Below are positions 48,772 through 62,272 of a stretch of DNA of 64,000 nucleotides, in pieces. Source of the DNA: Magicicada septendecula. Taxonomy: Eukaryota; Arthropoda; Insecta; Hemiptera; Cicadidae. The stretch is taken from positions 404,533,969-404,597,968 of the forward strand of contig CM068371.1 of assembly GCA_034769895.1 (NCBI GenBank). Direction: 5' to 3'. The notes beneath the pieces were generated by a model. It was not told the origin of the DNA. It searched no databases and saw only the letters and a program-made list of their open reading frames with translations. The stretch's first letter is position 1; each line of letters begins with the position of its first letter. Made by a program: the position numbers and the translations under genes.

Positions 48772-50466
48772 AAAGAATGTCTCTCTTATTAGTTGTAGTG
48801 TGCCATAATTACACTCGCAGCTATAAAGAATGTCTCTCTTATTAGTTGTAGTGTGCCATAATTACACTCGCAGTTATAAAGAATGTCTCTCTTATTAGTT
48901 GCAGTGTGCACTCGCAGTTATAAAGAATGTCTCTCTTATTAGTTGTAGTGTACACTCGCAGTTATAAAGAATGTCTCTCTTATTAGTTGTAGTGTACACT
49001 CGCAGTTATAAAGAATGTCTCTCTTATTAGTTGTAGTGTACACTCGCAGTTATAAAGAATGCCTCTCTTATTAGTTGTAGTGTGCACTCGCAGTTATAAA
49101 GAATGTCTCTCTTATTAGTTGTAGTGTACACTCGCAGTTATAAAGAATGTCTCTCTTATTAGTTGTAGTGTGCCATAATTACACTCGCAGTTATAAAGAA
49201 TGTCTCTCTTATTAGTTGTAGTGTACACTCGCAGTTATAAAGAATGTCTCTCTTATTAGTTGTAGTGTACACTCGCAGTTATAAAGAATGTCTCTCTTAT
49301 TAGTTGTAGTGTGCACTCGCAGTTTTAAAGAATATCTCTCTTATTAGTTGTAGTGTACACTCGCAGTTATAAAGAATGTCTCTCTTATTAGTTGTAGTGT
49401 GCACTCGCAATTTTAAAGAATATCTCTCTTATTAGTTGTAGTGTACACTCGCAGTTATAAAGAATGTCTCTCTTATTAGTTGTAGTGTACACTCGCAGTT
49501 ATAAAGAATGTCTCTCTTATTAGTTGTAGTGTACACTCGCAGTTATAAAGAATGTCTCTCTTATTAGTTGTAGTGTACACTCGCAGTTATAAAGAATGTC
49601 TCTCTTATTAGTTGTAGTGTACACTCGCAGTTATAAAGAATGTCTCTCTTATTAGTTGTAGTGTGCCATAATTACACTCGCAGTTATAAAGAATGTCTCT
49701 CTTATTAGTTGTAGTGTGCACTCGCAGTTATAAAGAATGTCTCTCTTATTAGTTGTAGTGTACACTCGCAGTTATAAAGAATGTCTCTCTTATTAGTTGT
49801 AGTGTACACTCGCAGTTATAAAGAATGTCTCTCTTATTAGTTGTAGTGTGCACTCGCAGTTTTAAAGAATGTCTCTCTTATTAGTTGTAGTGTACACTCG
49901 CAGTTATAAAGAATGTCTCTCTTATTAGTTGTAGTGTACACTCGCAGTTATAAAGAATGTCTCTCTTATTAGTTGTAGTGTACACTCGCAGTTATAAAGA
50001 ATGTCTCTCTTCTTAGTTGTAGTGTACACTCGCAGTTATAAAGAATGTCTCTCTTATTAGTTGTAGTGTACACTCGCAGTTATAAAGAATGTCTCTCTTA
50101 TTAGTTGTAGTGTGCCATAATTACACTCGCAGTTATAAAGAATGTCTCTCTTATTAGTTGTAGTGTGCACTCGCAGTTATAAAGAATGTCTCTCTTATTA
50201 GTTGTAGTGTACACTCGCAGTTATAAAGAATGTCTCTCTTATTAGTTGTAGTGTGCCATAATTACACTCGCAGTTATAAAGAATGTCTCTCTTATTAGTT
50301 GTACTGTACACTCGCAGTTATAAAGAATGTCTCTCTTATTAGTTGTAGTGTACACTCGCAGTTATAAAGAATGTCTCTCTTATTAGTTGTAGTGTGCCAT
50401 AATTACACTCGCAGTTATAAAGAATGTCTCTCTTATTAGTTGTAGTGTACACTCGCAGTTATAAAG
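48772..50466. repeat. 44/53-bp minisatellite, about 37 copies
   Basis: Unit AAAGAATGTCTCTCTTATTA + GTTGTAGTGTACACTCGCAGTTAT (44 bp). Seven copies are 53 bp because they carry nine extra bases (CCATAATTA-type) before ACACTCG. These long copies sit at about 48800, 48850, 49170, 49660, 50115, 50260 and 50395. Copies are almost identical, so the array was recently homogenised. Each unit contains TATAAAG across the junction. Confidence 0.97.
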
Positions 50467-52494
50467 ACTTTATCAGCGTTTCAGTACCAGTACTTTGGTT
50501 CTTAAACATACGGAGACGGGCAAGACGTTCGTGGGTTTCTAACGTGGCTGATTCTCTCCTGTTGTCAGAAATCCTTGCAAAACAGTTTTAGGCCTTAATT
50601 ACATTTTTAATACACACTACTGACATAAGTAAATTTATTATGCAAAAGAATTTAAACGTAAAACAGTTATGGCTTATAGATATAATGTTTCAACAGTCAC
50701 GACCGTTGTCGGTCATCAAACATCTGATTAGTTGCACAGGTATTAATAGCGAAACTTTCCCCTTTTGTAAACTAAAATTAATTAATATTGGACTATAACA
50801 ACTCTCTTAATTTACTGCTCCTTTCCCCCTTTACAGACAGCGACTTCTTTATAGTCTGGCCTACCAGTTATAATTAGCCTACTGTTTTTCCCTTCGCTCT
50901 ATCGAAATTTGTCTCCTGTCTAAAACTTTCTCTATAATATTTAACTTCTTAAACAAGGCTTATTAGTGGGAACAAGTATTATTTTTTCTTTTTTTTTTTT
51001 AAGAAAATTTCACGATTATTTTGTTCAGTAAGTGTGAGTTTCGTAAAGATCGACGTCAAGACAGATGTGGTGATTAATTACGTAATTAATTAATTACATA
51101 GACTGAAGAAACTTCGGAGTCTGTTCTGTTCTCTATTTGTGGCAAAGAGGACACAGGTAGCTCTACATTTGAGATAATTTACTTCTTCTATAAAGTTCTA
51201 CGTTTCCATTCATTCACCGTTCGGTTCCATCAAAACAATTTCTCCTGCATTACTCTTGTCACTTAACCCCGTCTTGTAATATCCTTTATTTTCAGGATCA
51301 TACAGCTTCTTCGAAAGTTCCCCCTTGGTGTCTGCTTCTGCCCCGTATTGTGTAATTATGTCCTTCTAATTATGTAACGGATTTATAAACTCAAGGGCGA
51401 ATGAGGCTAAAATTATTCTCCGTCCGTGATAAAAGAAACTGCGGTGAGAATAAGTGTTAGGTAGTAGCAGGGTGTGTGTGGCAGTATTTACAGACTGACC
51501 TTCACACAATATCGCTAATTAATCCGTGAGAACTGCATCGGCATAGTTGTTTCACAGTACGTTTCACTTGACGGTTGATCCTCTTTTGAAAAGGAATCAT
51601 ACTCAATTCTTCACAACGCTAACTTGTAAGAGAATAATTAGAACATTTTCGAAGGTTCGACGCTTCCGGTCTTTGCACAAAAACCGATTTAAATTAATTT
51701 GGGACTTAAGCGAAAAGTCGAGTACGCAATCATTACGTTTCGTTAATGCGGGACCAGAACGTTCTCGTACACGTTTTTCGTGGTGCGACTCTATAAATAA
51801 ATAAAAAGCACCTTTCACGTTTAGCGGATAACTGAAAACTAACACATAAAATTCATTGGCCTATTAAATAAATAAATATACTTCACAGAATAGTTAAAGC
51901 GTTATATTTTCACATTATCCAAAGTCTACAGTGGCAGAGAAAATTGATTTCGATTATAGAGAATACTTATTACCATTTTACTGTTATTACGTACTATTCG
52001 GATTTAATTTGTGTGAGTGGGAAGCACATCGTCTGCCCAGTGAGCTGAAAGGTGTGCTGAACTGTCATTCCCTGCGGGCTGTTTACGTTTTCGTACGAAT
52101 TATTTTAATTTTTTTTTGTAAACGAAAGCGCATAAAATAACAGATTATTTTTCGATGACTTTAGGTAGAACACATTTGAATGCACTTAAAATGAAAGCTA
52201 ATCAGTTGAAGCATGTCTCATTCCGCTTTACGTTTGATTTTACGCATTCTGAATCAAGGCAGACACTAGGACTAGAGAGACAAACACCTTGCCGCCTAAC
52301 TGAGATTCGAATCTAAGCTTTATTCAACTTTAAACATCAGAGGAACAACAGTTCAGGACTCACCACTAATTGGATAATTTCCCATTTCATAATATAGTCT
52401 ACGAATTATTAATTCTCTTTTTATAAGTTTACTGAAAACTAATATCACCCATATATTACTAAGTAAAGTTGAGGTTGCGTTTGTGGTGTTTCAG
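50467..52494. other. Unannotated intron DNA before exon B
   Basis: AT-rich with short frames. Nothing recognised until the polypyrimidine-poor acceptor TTTGTGGTGTTTCAG ending at 52494. Confidence 0.4.
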
Positions 52495-52925
52495 ATGAGA
52501 ACAACGAGGCGGAAGCTACAACTGGCGTGAACCCGAACGCTGGAGCTGACGAGGAATACATTCCAAGCGTGATAGAGCTGCCGGCATACGTTTGCCGCGC
52601 ACGTCACAACGGTCTCTGGATTCCCGGCCTCTTGCGTTTCGGTGTGCAACACTGCCAAGTGTCGTTGCTCGGACGAGTGTTCCGTTACAGTAAGTACGAA
52701 GTGCTGGAGAACGTGGACAACGGAGCCCGTCTCAGCTGGGTGCACTGGGACAGATTTAACGTCCTGACGCAGGGGGCAGTCGCCGGTGGCGAATTCTATA
52801 TCGCCAGACGTCACGTCGAGTCCGATGGTACGGACAACGGCAATACGAAACCGCTCGGTATGCGTCACTTGGTCGGCAAACTGGATCTCAACGAAGGATT
52901 GGGCAGGATCACCGTCATCACAAAG
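52495..52925 (+). CDS. DM9/DUF3421-like domain exon of the secreted protein
   Basis: Continues the frame of exon 33051-33243 and encodes residues 65-208. After an acidic linker (ENNEAEATTG, residues 66-75) comes YVCRARHNGLWIPGLL (96-111), VSLLGRVFRYSKYEVLEN (120-137), LSWVHWDRF and GAVAGGEFYIARRH (158-171), ending VGKLDLNEGLGRITVITK. This follows the DM9 repeat pattern (YVGRAxHxGxLIPGK...KYEVL...W...GAVxGG-xxYIGRAxH). DM9 proteins occur in insects and molluscs and include lectin-like members that bind mannose. That function is inference here. The donor AAAG|GTAAGC is at 52925/52926, phase 0; no stop codon is reached, so at least one more exon follows. The antisense frame across this exon is a shadow. 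Confidence 0.75.
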
Positions 52926-53363
52926 GTAAGCATGAATGAGTGTGTATAGTTTACCGCGCTGTAGGTTTGCCCACACGAGACGCGGACGTAGGGATACCGG
53001 CGTCCAGTTTCTGAGAACGGTATTGCCAGAGGCAATCACGAGTCTGGTACACGACCTTCACTGGTTTTGGCGCGCTCAGCTTCCATCGTATTAATAGAAT
53101 TACCCACATTGCAAGTCCAACAACCTATCGTCTTTGAGGAGTTATTTCTTTAATCTCCAGATTGACTCTCTTGCGGTCCACAAACACGGCAAAAAATGCT
53201 TAACAAAATTCGATCCTAAAAGTTCGGGGTGTAACAAATTACCCATCAATAAAATACCTAGGAAGTATACTGTGTACGGATAACCACATATTAATGCATT
53301 CTATCCCTGTTTTCTTGTTGCTTTGCACTATCGTTTAATGTATACACCAAAGAAAGTTTATAA
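52926..53363. other. Start of the next intron of the DM9-like gene
   Basis: Begins GTAAGCATG. No further exon recognised. Confidence 0.4.
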
Positions 53364-53447
53364 CATCCTTATGTAAGTTTTGAATTTCCAGAACATAACC
53401 GCAACATCCTTATGTAAGTTTCGAATTTCCAGAACATAACCGCAAGT
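53364..53447. repeat. Tandem duplication of ~42 bp
   Basis: ACATCCTTATGTAAGTTT[T/C]GAATTTCCAG plus AACATAACCGCA occurs twice in succession with one difference. Confidence 0.92.
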
Positions 53448-56400
53448 TACCGATTTCCTCGAATCATATTTTCTGCGCTTCTCTGCTATAAACGAAAAAT
53501 GCTATTTAATTTGTTGTTTTCTCACGTTCACAGTTTTTACAAGTCTGGTTTCGTATTAGCAGTCTAGAAGCAACGTCCAGCATGTAGGAATGACGTAATG
53601 TGTTCAACACGCGATCCATACCCATTTGGATTTCATTTTTCCTCTTAAAAATCGTATCAGAACAATGGACATTATATTTGACTCCCAATTTTATTTTATG
53701 AAGTATTATTACATGTCGCTTTGATTGTGAATTTATCTTTAATTAATCAGATTATATCACTTTACCCACACAAGCCAGCGAGGAGCAATTACAGATAGTA
53801 ACGAAAGAAACGTACTTGATTATACTTCGTTGTAGGTTAATAATACCATTCTAATAGATATTGTAATAACTCAGTATGAAAGATAAAATGTTACAGCCCT
53901 AAATTTGAAATAAAGAAAAAAATATTAAATCGAGTCGATATTGTCGATTCAGTTTGAACAACTGATTTCTTTATTTTTTTGTACAAGAATTTGCATGAAT
54001 CAAACTCGTTCATAATCTCATTCTTAAGCTTTTGTGGTTTTCATTACTATGATAACTCTATTTTTTGGCTGTATTTTTTTCAACACAATGTTACGCCGTT
54101 TCACGGAGAAGCATCCTCAGTGTCTAGACGGAGAGACACCTATCGCTCATACGTATTTTTGTGATATCTCACTAGTCAAAGTTGGCAGCAAGTAGTTTAA
54201 TTTATTTGGTATTTGCCTATCTTTAGCATGTTTTATTTGGTTTAATTAATCTTCTAGCAGTCGTGGAGGTCCATAAGCAGATGTACACATTTTGGAAGTC
54301 GCTCTCGTGATGAGAACATACGAACTAGTAGATTATGCGAAGGACCGTAAAGGTAAAACCTTTCTAATATAATGCCACCCTTATACGTGTTTTCGTTTAA
54401 CTCGTGTACATAGAGTAGTCTATAACATACAGTGAACGTAGGAAGGAAGTGAACGATCACAATCTGCGGGAGAATTAACGACAAAAATGCGCCAAGGAAC
54501 ATTCTACCTCTTTTCTGATTAAAACTATGTACGTTGCATTCTGAATACATAATTGAGGGCTTAATAGGATAATCACTCTTTATCATTCTGAATTATTAAA
54601 TCATGAAATTATTGTAAACAATCAAAATTACATTCAGCGTCAAGTGTGCAATGAAACCTGTGTAAATTGAATTAATAATATTGTTACACAGAATTAGAAC
54701 GATTTAAAAATAAAATAAAAATAGGATTTAACAACAGAGGATAAAAAACGTCAAAATATTTTACTGAAATAAACTTTTATTACATATTAAAAAAAACCCC
54801 AGCTGAAACAGAGAATAAAGAAAAAGATGGTGATGATAAATACTGTTATAAACACTGTTATAAATCCTGTAACGTAAACAAGGATTATTTGGAAATTGTA
54901 GTCACTAATAAAAAAACATCGACACTACACATGTAATAAAACTGTATGAACAGGAAAGCACACGAAGGCAGGAAACTTCACGGTGTAAAGGAGGAAAACT
55001 CCCGCAAAATGCGCGACAGTGAGCGGTGATAAAGAGTTTTTAATAACATAATGAGAAAAGAAGATTGTCTGACATCGCAACAATTAGATATTTGATCACA
55101 TCATCAGAGTAAAATTAATTATTGAAACCCGGTGTGGAGAGGTCATTTCATCAAGTGGCTGCAGACATGGGTTTGGGGCGACAGATTTTTAGGACGACTT
55201 CACAATATGACCCGCCCGACAATTTAGTATGCGGCTTAAGAAAAATATGCGTTCTCTGCTGCACGTTTCTGTATTCTCTGCCCTGTTGCCCTTTATTTGT
55301 GAAGTCCTCCGGGAACGATTGCAATTGACATTAGATAGAGATAACATAAAATATTTTATTATATCGATAATAATTTATTCCTCTTTTTTATTTGTAAAAC
55401 AATAACAATAATAATAATAAGAAGAAGAAGAAGACGAGGAAGAGGAAAAGAACAACAGCTCCGTCAAGTTCACGTTAATGGTTTTCAGTAGTGAGTAACG
55501 ATAAGTGCGGCCGACCTGCCTGTCTGCAGTACTGATCTGTAATTCCCTTCTGACCTGGACCACGAACAGACTCGGTTAGGTCAGACCATCCACAAGTAGT
55601 AACGATGATCACTCGCTGGTTCTTAATAATTTACTGGGAATTGATATTGATAAGTGGAGTACTTCAGTGAAAGCAGACAGTACAGTTACCACGCCTAAGT
55701 TACGTAATTTCACCTCTCGTCTATCTTCTTTACTCAAACTACGTGGGGTCGACCCACTTCCCGAAGTGTGATACGAGATGAGAGCTTTCCAGCTACTCTG
55801 ATGACTGCTCATTGGTATCTACTCTCACTCCTTAGGCCCCCACTTTCGCTCTTCTTCTTCTCGGGATGTAACCTGTTTTTTCTCTTTTGTCGACAGTGAA
55901 GGTTTCGCTTCAGCACGGGTGCACTGTGCCGCTGTTAGTCCGGGGCCCGCACTTTCGCCAGTCGCTTAAGTCTTCGGCTTGTGTCTGCTATGTCGTCGGC
56001 TGACACCTTCATAAACGTGACTGCTGTGTGCCCCTCTTATGGGATGCTACGCACTAAGCACATGATAGCCAGTGGTGCCCAACTCTTGCATATTTCTTGA
56101 CTCTTTCCCTCGCTAAATATCAAGTTGATAAAATAAAATCGCGTTGACGGGTCCCCCAAGCATAAAGCAACCCCGGAACGATTAAGTCACGAATAATCCA
56201 ACTATTCCAGGACACTTCAATACTATTCCCGTCCGTTAGACGGGAGTATGTATTGCTAGGAACTTTGCGGGAACCGTGTGCTGTCAATTACAATTGAGAG
56301 ATGACTTGAATGCCGATTTGAAAATGAGAAATTGTGTCAAGTTTGTCAACATATCTATCAAGTGGTGGATGTGTAGACATGTAGGTCTACTAGCCGCATA

Positions 56401-58440
56401 GCATAAACCACACTAGATCAGCACACAGTAAAATGACTGACATCTGTGGATGAAATACCTGCCACCAAAAGTGACACACTCCTGAGACTAGCATTCAGCT
56501 ATACGTTACGAACATCGGTTACCCTGTAGTTTGCCGTAATTATTTAACAACACGGACATCGTTGCAAGGGCCAGGCTAGTCGCAACATTACACATTGCTT
56601 TTACATTAGCAGGTTCGTGGTTTCTGATCAGGTGTGGCGTCTCAGTAATGTAGACAGAATAGGTGTGAAGGGCAAGTAGAAACTGGGGCAAAGATCAGCT
56701 GTCGAATCGAAAGAACTGTCGTCAACCTGTATATCAATAAACAGGCAATTATGGACAAAACCTAATTGGCAGATGTGAGGAAAGGGCTTGACTAATTCCC
56801 GCTAGAACTTAATCAAACATTATTTAAATATTTTGAAAATAAAACACACAACCAAACTTTTAGTGTGTTTACTTAATTTGTTTTTGTAAACCACATTGTT
56901 TGGGTTACATAACCATTCAAACGTGACTTCATATAACCGTATCAAAATGTGTATGTTGTAACGTTATCAAATTATGTTTATTTTAAATTTATATTCACTT
57001 CGCTTGTGAGCGAGAAAAAATCTCGGACGCATTTTTTAAACAAGGGAAAGCACTTTACTTTTTCTGTCAGTTTAGATTTATAACAAGAGTTTTTCATGGA
57101 GAATTTTAGAATTGGGAAAGACCGAATGGGATTTTCAATTCTCCAGTATGTTATTTTTTCGCTGGAAATAATTTAAAGAAGTAAATCAGTAAATGTCTTA
57201 TAAGTAGAGGAATTTTAATTTAAAAAAAACGATATGTGTAATTAACATACAGCTTCTTTAAAATAAAAATAAAACAATTTTTAAAAATAAAATTCATAAC
57301 CAGTTTGTCATATAACGCTATACTAAAAATATACTACTATAAAAATATGCTATATAAATACTGTACTACTGACATGAACAGCAAAGATGCAAATTTAAAT
57401 CCTTCAGAACGACCACGACGTCCTCCGTGTAATACCATGGAGAATAATGTACTTAGGCGTAACCCGACTACTAACTACTAACCACACGTGGAGTAAGCCG
57501 ATTCCATGCAAACCGATTTCACATTAACTTGATTATTCTGGTTTCAACTGAAGTAAATTGAACTATAAAATCGATCTTAATATATGAGTGTATATATGAG
57601 AGAAAGGATAGCGATCTGCTTCGCGAATGAGAAAATATGTACGTGAATGCTAAAATTTGTAACTTATTAACAATCATATTTTGTCAATAACATTATCAAG
57701 TGATTACTTTAAATACGACAAATTAATGAATCGTTCGGAGATAATACAGGCCTTTTTTGTTTCAAAAAATGGTGCGTCCTTTCGTGGTCGGTTTCGGTTC
57801 CATTCAGACGATGTATTGGTGCGATCGAATTGGAAGTCAGCATAGGCGCTGTTCTAGTTAAAAAGAACGTTTATTTCTCAAACCGTCGCGTTATTAAAAC
57901 CGCAATGCTGAAAACTGCTTACATATCGTTGAGGGGTTACCGTGTCTCAAATGTAAACAATGCGACGTACGTTGTCTTTAAGCCTTAACGGATAAAATGA
58001 AACTGGAGCCTTTTAACGTGGCGATGACTGAGCAACTGTTTCCAACGTAACTCTGCACTGGGTTGCAATCACTGTACAGGTCTTTGTTGTAAGAAACCCG
58101 ATCGGCACTTCTAAAGACTATTGAAATATGTCAGAATGATTCTGAAATTCACGTGTCCGTTGAGATGAACATGTAAAATGCGTCGACCATATTGAACGTA
58201 TAAAATTCATCACTTGTAGTTAACCAGATAGAAATCTTGCATATTCAAAAAATTATCGCAAAATTTTGTTCCTGGAATGAGCGGCGAAAAATAGCCTACT
58301 GGAGGAAAAAACGAACACTGTTTTAGATATTTGAACATATTAACTTTTAATAAAAAAAAAATCGATATTTGAATTCTGGTCTCGTGGTTTTTATTTTTGC
58401 CAAAGTAATATTAAAGGGAATAGAGTAGAATGAGAGTGGA
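53448..58440. other. Long unannotated stretch
   Basis: No exon, RNA gene or element supported. A small purine-rich tract lies at 55415-55450, and a short hairpin TCCCGTCCGTTAGACGGGA at about 56227-56245. The terminal exon of the DM9-like gene was looked for here and not found. Confidence 0.35.
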
Positions 58441-58466
58441 GGGGAGAGAGAGAGAGAGAGAGAGAT
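58441..58466. repeat. (GA)n microsatellite
   Basis: About 24 bp of GA dinucleotides. Confidence 0.92.
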
Positions 58467-61400
58467 ATGTAGGGAGATCAAAACGACGAAGCTATTAAGC
58501 GATAAGGTCATCGGTGATAACAGTGCGGATATTATGCAAGGACATACAAAAGGGAAACGGCTATTAATCACTGGATGAATACATTAACTAATGCCCACAC
58601 GTAGCATCTGAGGGCGATGTTACACGTGTTACGTAGCTAAGTTTTGTACTTCATGTTGTTCTTATTTATTTTTTTACGTCATACTTAGTTCCATACTCTT
58701 CTCAGAATTTTATGAATAAAAAAAAATTCGTGCAGTAATTACAAACAACATTTAACTAGAAATTCGTACGTCCAACTGTTATACAATTTTTCATGGAATT
58801 ACGAAACATTAATGCCATTAATAGAGTTTCTTTACTAATACTACGTCTTATAATTCTAATAATAACGTTAAGCTTGTGTTTTTATATCAACACTAAATGC
58901 TTCAAACTGTATCGTACAAAACCTTTTAATATATTTGCGTTTTGACCTTTGGCGGTTAGAAACAACGTTATACTGAGTTTTGCGGAACGACCAAAGTTTA
59001 CGACTTCGCGCCAGCGCTTGTCAGTTCTATAGTGCGCATTCCATCTGTAATAAGGATTCCCCTACAGTTTTTATATTGTCTATTCGCAACACGCGTACAT
59101 TCTTTCTCGGTGGTTCTGTATTCCGTATATACTCATTAATTGTCATCACTGATTATCAGTATCCAGCCTACTGATAATATCTATTGCCGAATCCGTCCTA
59201 CCTCAGCCTCCATAACAATTTTGAGTGTGTTGTTTACTGAGATTTATTTCTCGCTGCAGGTTTTTTCTGTAAAACATGTCTGTCGTAGCTTCTATATTTT
59301 TCTCTACCATCGCTTAATTATTAATAAACAAATCTTTACGATCGCATAGTGTTCTAGTGCGATCTTAACTCGAACCCGCTGTACTAGCGTGGATATGAAT
59401 GGCAGCAAACTTTGTCGTGACTCGCCAGTTCCGTTTCTGATATTTCGTTTTCTGTATTTGATTACACATCATACTGGTTGAAACCTTCGGAACCTTGTGC
59501 AGGACTCAATTCCATGGGCTCTCATTCAACTGAATTTTTCATTTAGACTGAAATAAGCCATTCCGGACTTGAAAGTGGACTGCCATTAAAAACTGGTAAC
59601 ATCCGTTTTTTTAACGTATCTAATAATACACACTCGTAGAGCTCTGGAGTCATTAATTATTTAAACTCATATAGGCCTATTCTCGTATTTAATAAATTTA
59701 GTTGACCTCCAAGTAGGCTATATCTTACAAGTTTTCTGTTCATATGTAGTAGGCATACCGTTTGGAATCGATTGAATCAAGTTCCACACTTCATCGCATG
59801 ATATTATACAATCTAATTTCTATAGAAGTATCGAACCGACAGAAAATATTGCCACACGACCACAAATAATAAGACCCTATCGACTAACGTGCGTGCTAGT
59901 CTGTTGATTGTTGCGTATGTTCAGTGGTCTCGTACAAATGTGGTTGATTATGTTCACTGTAAACCCGACCGACTCAACTAGGGTGGATCCTGTGTATTGA
60001 ACAAGGGAAGCGAGTCGACCGTTTGGCAGTTATCTGTATGTTTGGAGTACTTTTGACCAAAATTTTGAAAAATCTTAAAAATCCATCTGAAGTATCAAAT
60101 TAAAGATAATTTCAACAAGAATCTCAATATGTAGTTTTTAGATAAGGAATTTCAAGAATTTGTTACTTGAAAAATGTTTTAACTTTAGGGACAACGGAGG
60201 CCAAAAATGGACATGAATAATTTGAAAAAGTTAGAAAACTATGTGGGGCATCATTATAATGAGAAGTGTTATTAACAATACGAACTTAATACTTTTAATA
60301 ATTTGACATAATTTATATCTGTCGACTCCCTTGAAAATTTTGGACTGCTTTCAAAATCTTTGCAAATTATGTTCGAAAAAACTTCATATAGATTTTTATC
60401 ACTTTTATACAGACTCGTACATACAATTTCTGTAACAACAAATGTATGTCGTTCAAAATAGTTAGCGAGTTTTGCGGTTCAAGGAGATTGCTGGATAGAA
60501 AATGTCCTACTGAACACGGCAGCAAGTCCAGTCCAAGTATGAGCAAGATATCGGTTTGTTTTCTGTTATTATCCAACGCGAACGACATACCTTAGTACCA
60601 AGGTCGGGAAGGAACAGGTAATATAAGGTGATAAACCGTGAACAGAGGTTATTAATTACAGATAACTCAAGAGTCGGTTAATTATATGTTGTTCTGTGAG
60701 TGTAATGGGCAACAACTCAACTAGTTACTGCAGTTTATCTATCTTACTATTTATTTTAAATGTTTGAAACATGCGGTATCTGCTTTATTTTCTGTTTATT
60801 TTCCCATAAACGAAGTCTACATTCGTTTACTTCAATTCCGGTTGTGAATGTGTTCCGATATTTTAGTACGATCACGATCACTTCATTTTTTATTACTAAT
60901 ACGATTAGATTTTTTAAATTTTTTTTAAAGTTTTTATTCATTTTGTTTCATCTTTCGTGGGTGGTATACTGTATATGTAGCCTAACGTATAAATAGCTCC
61001 CTTGAAGGACGACAGTCGGCATCAAAGCAACTCTCATTAGTAGTAACTAATGTTTTTATCTTGCGTCAGTGTTGTTACGTTGTTTACGTTTTTCTGCCCA
61101 TGAATGGATCGGTTACACTAAAGGCGGTACGCTGCAGTTGTTGAATAAAAACTGTAGCAAGTGGACACAAAACGGTAATCTCATCTTACTAACGGTGCAG
61201 TCTGATTGGTACACAGAGACAGTGTCTGGAAATGCTGCACGGAAAGTCTTTCGTGTGTTAACGTTCTGGCCGAGTTTACTATAAAAATATGTTTAGTAGA
61301 AAATACGGTCTGATCATTCAGTGGGCTGCAACTGTACTCAGAAGTACAAGAAAGTTCAAGAGACTGAGGAACAGTACCAACCGAGTTTCCAATTCTTTAA

Positions 61401-62165
61401 GTGTAATTCGCAGCTGTTGAAAGTTTTGAAATTGAAAATAACTGTGGACCACACACTAAATTACACGTGACTGTACCAGGTAAACAAATAACCTCTGAAA
61501 TCGTGGTCTTGTACGGAATAAGGTCATTTTGTCGCCAACAGCAAAGCCAGATATACAAAAATCCTATATTTTGGATCATTAGAAAATTGTGGAAACACTT
61601 GCTACTATATTATACAATGTGACTGTATTTTACCTGAGTTTACAATAAATGTAACTGTACTGTACACGATAGTGTTATAGGCAATAATATATTTTGCCAG
61701 ATTAATTTTACTTTCTGTTTACAGTTTACAACTGTGTGGTCACGTCTATAAATAACTATGCGTTTAGTCTGGTGTTCACATAAAAAATACACATACTCGT
61801 TGGCCTTTCATTTATGTATGTTTTCTCCTTTTACGGCACATAACGTATTTTTTTATTTTTCTCCGTAAAATGTTGAAACGAACATTGACTATAAGAAGCG
61901 TCCAAACGCCTTTCCCCTACCGAGTCAGAAGGCAGTCTTCTGGTAGAAAAAGCCGTAATGTGTTTTTTGGAAGGTCACTAGGAGCCTGCGAAAGCGTCGA
62001 TATTTAAATAATTACATTTTTCTATAAGGCGTAGGAACGGCGTGAAGTCTAATTTTTGCTTCCTGTAAACCAAGAAATGGCCAGATGTGATCGTATGTAT
62101 GTACACGCGCTATACATTAGTTTCAATCGTAGCGAGAAGTAGAATATTCTTATTTTTTATCTTTT
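58467..62165. other. Long unannotated stretch
   Basis: AT-rich with chance frames only. No recognised feature. Confidence 0.35.
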
Positions 62166-62171
62166 AATTTT

Positions 62172-62272
62172 AACCTGACGCACGTTTCACATAATGTATC
62201 TGTATCATCAGAGGTTTCTAATGAATTGATGAATAATGGATTTTGTTTCGATTTCAACATACAATAACGCAT
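62172..62272 (-). ncRNA. Hammerhead-like ribozyme motif (minus strand) at a Penelope-like 3' end
   Basis: Minus strand: GCGTTA (near 62270), CTGATGA (62211-62205), T, ACA...TGT as a short stem II, GAAA (62188-62185), CGTGCG. GCG/CGT-type pairing could close stem III as in the other copies. It lies ~320 bp downstream, on the same strand, of a degenerate GIY-YIG segment. Confidence 0.45.

Larger units (their letters stand above)
33244..52494 (+). other. 19.25-kb intron of the DM9-like gene, packed with repeats
   Basis: Bounded by the donor GTAAGTG at 33244 and the acceptor GTGTTTCAG ending at 52494. It contains LINE pieces, a hAT-type element, duplicated hammerhead/satellite composites, a broken LTR element, a Penelope-like terminus and a large minisatellite, each listed separately. 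The gaps 33244-33880, 34165-34818, 34905-36449, 39001-40448 and 50467-52494 hold nothing that I recognise except a G run near 39087-39100. Confidence 0.7.

Noticed and set aside
48772-50466. CRISPR-like array
   Set aside because: Units are contiguous with no unique spacers; this is a eukaryotic minisatellite.
52298-52316. GATTCGAATC B-box-like word
   Set aside because: Palindromic by chance, with no A box or tRNA arms on either strand.
52491-53039. 182-codon minus-strand open frame
   Set aside because: Antisense shadow of the DM9-like exon; the plus frame has the domain pattern and splice sites.
56225-56247. Hairpin TCCCGTC...GACGGGA resembling a bacterial terminator
   Set aside because: No T tract or upstream gene and the setting is eukaryotic.
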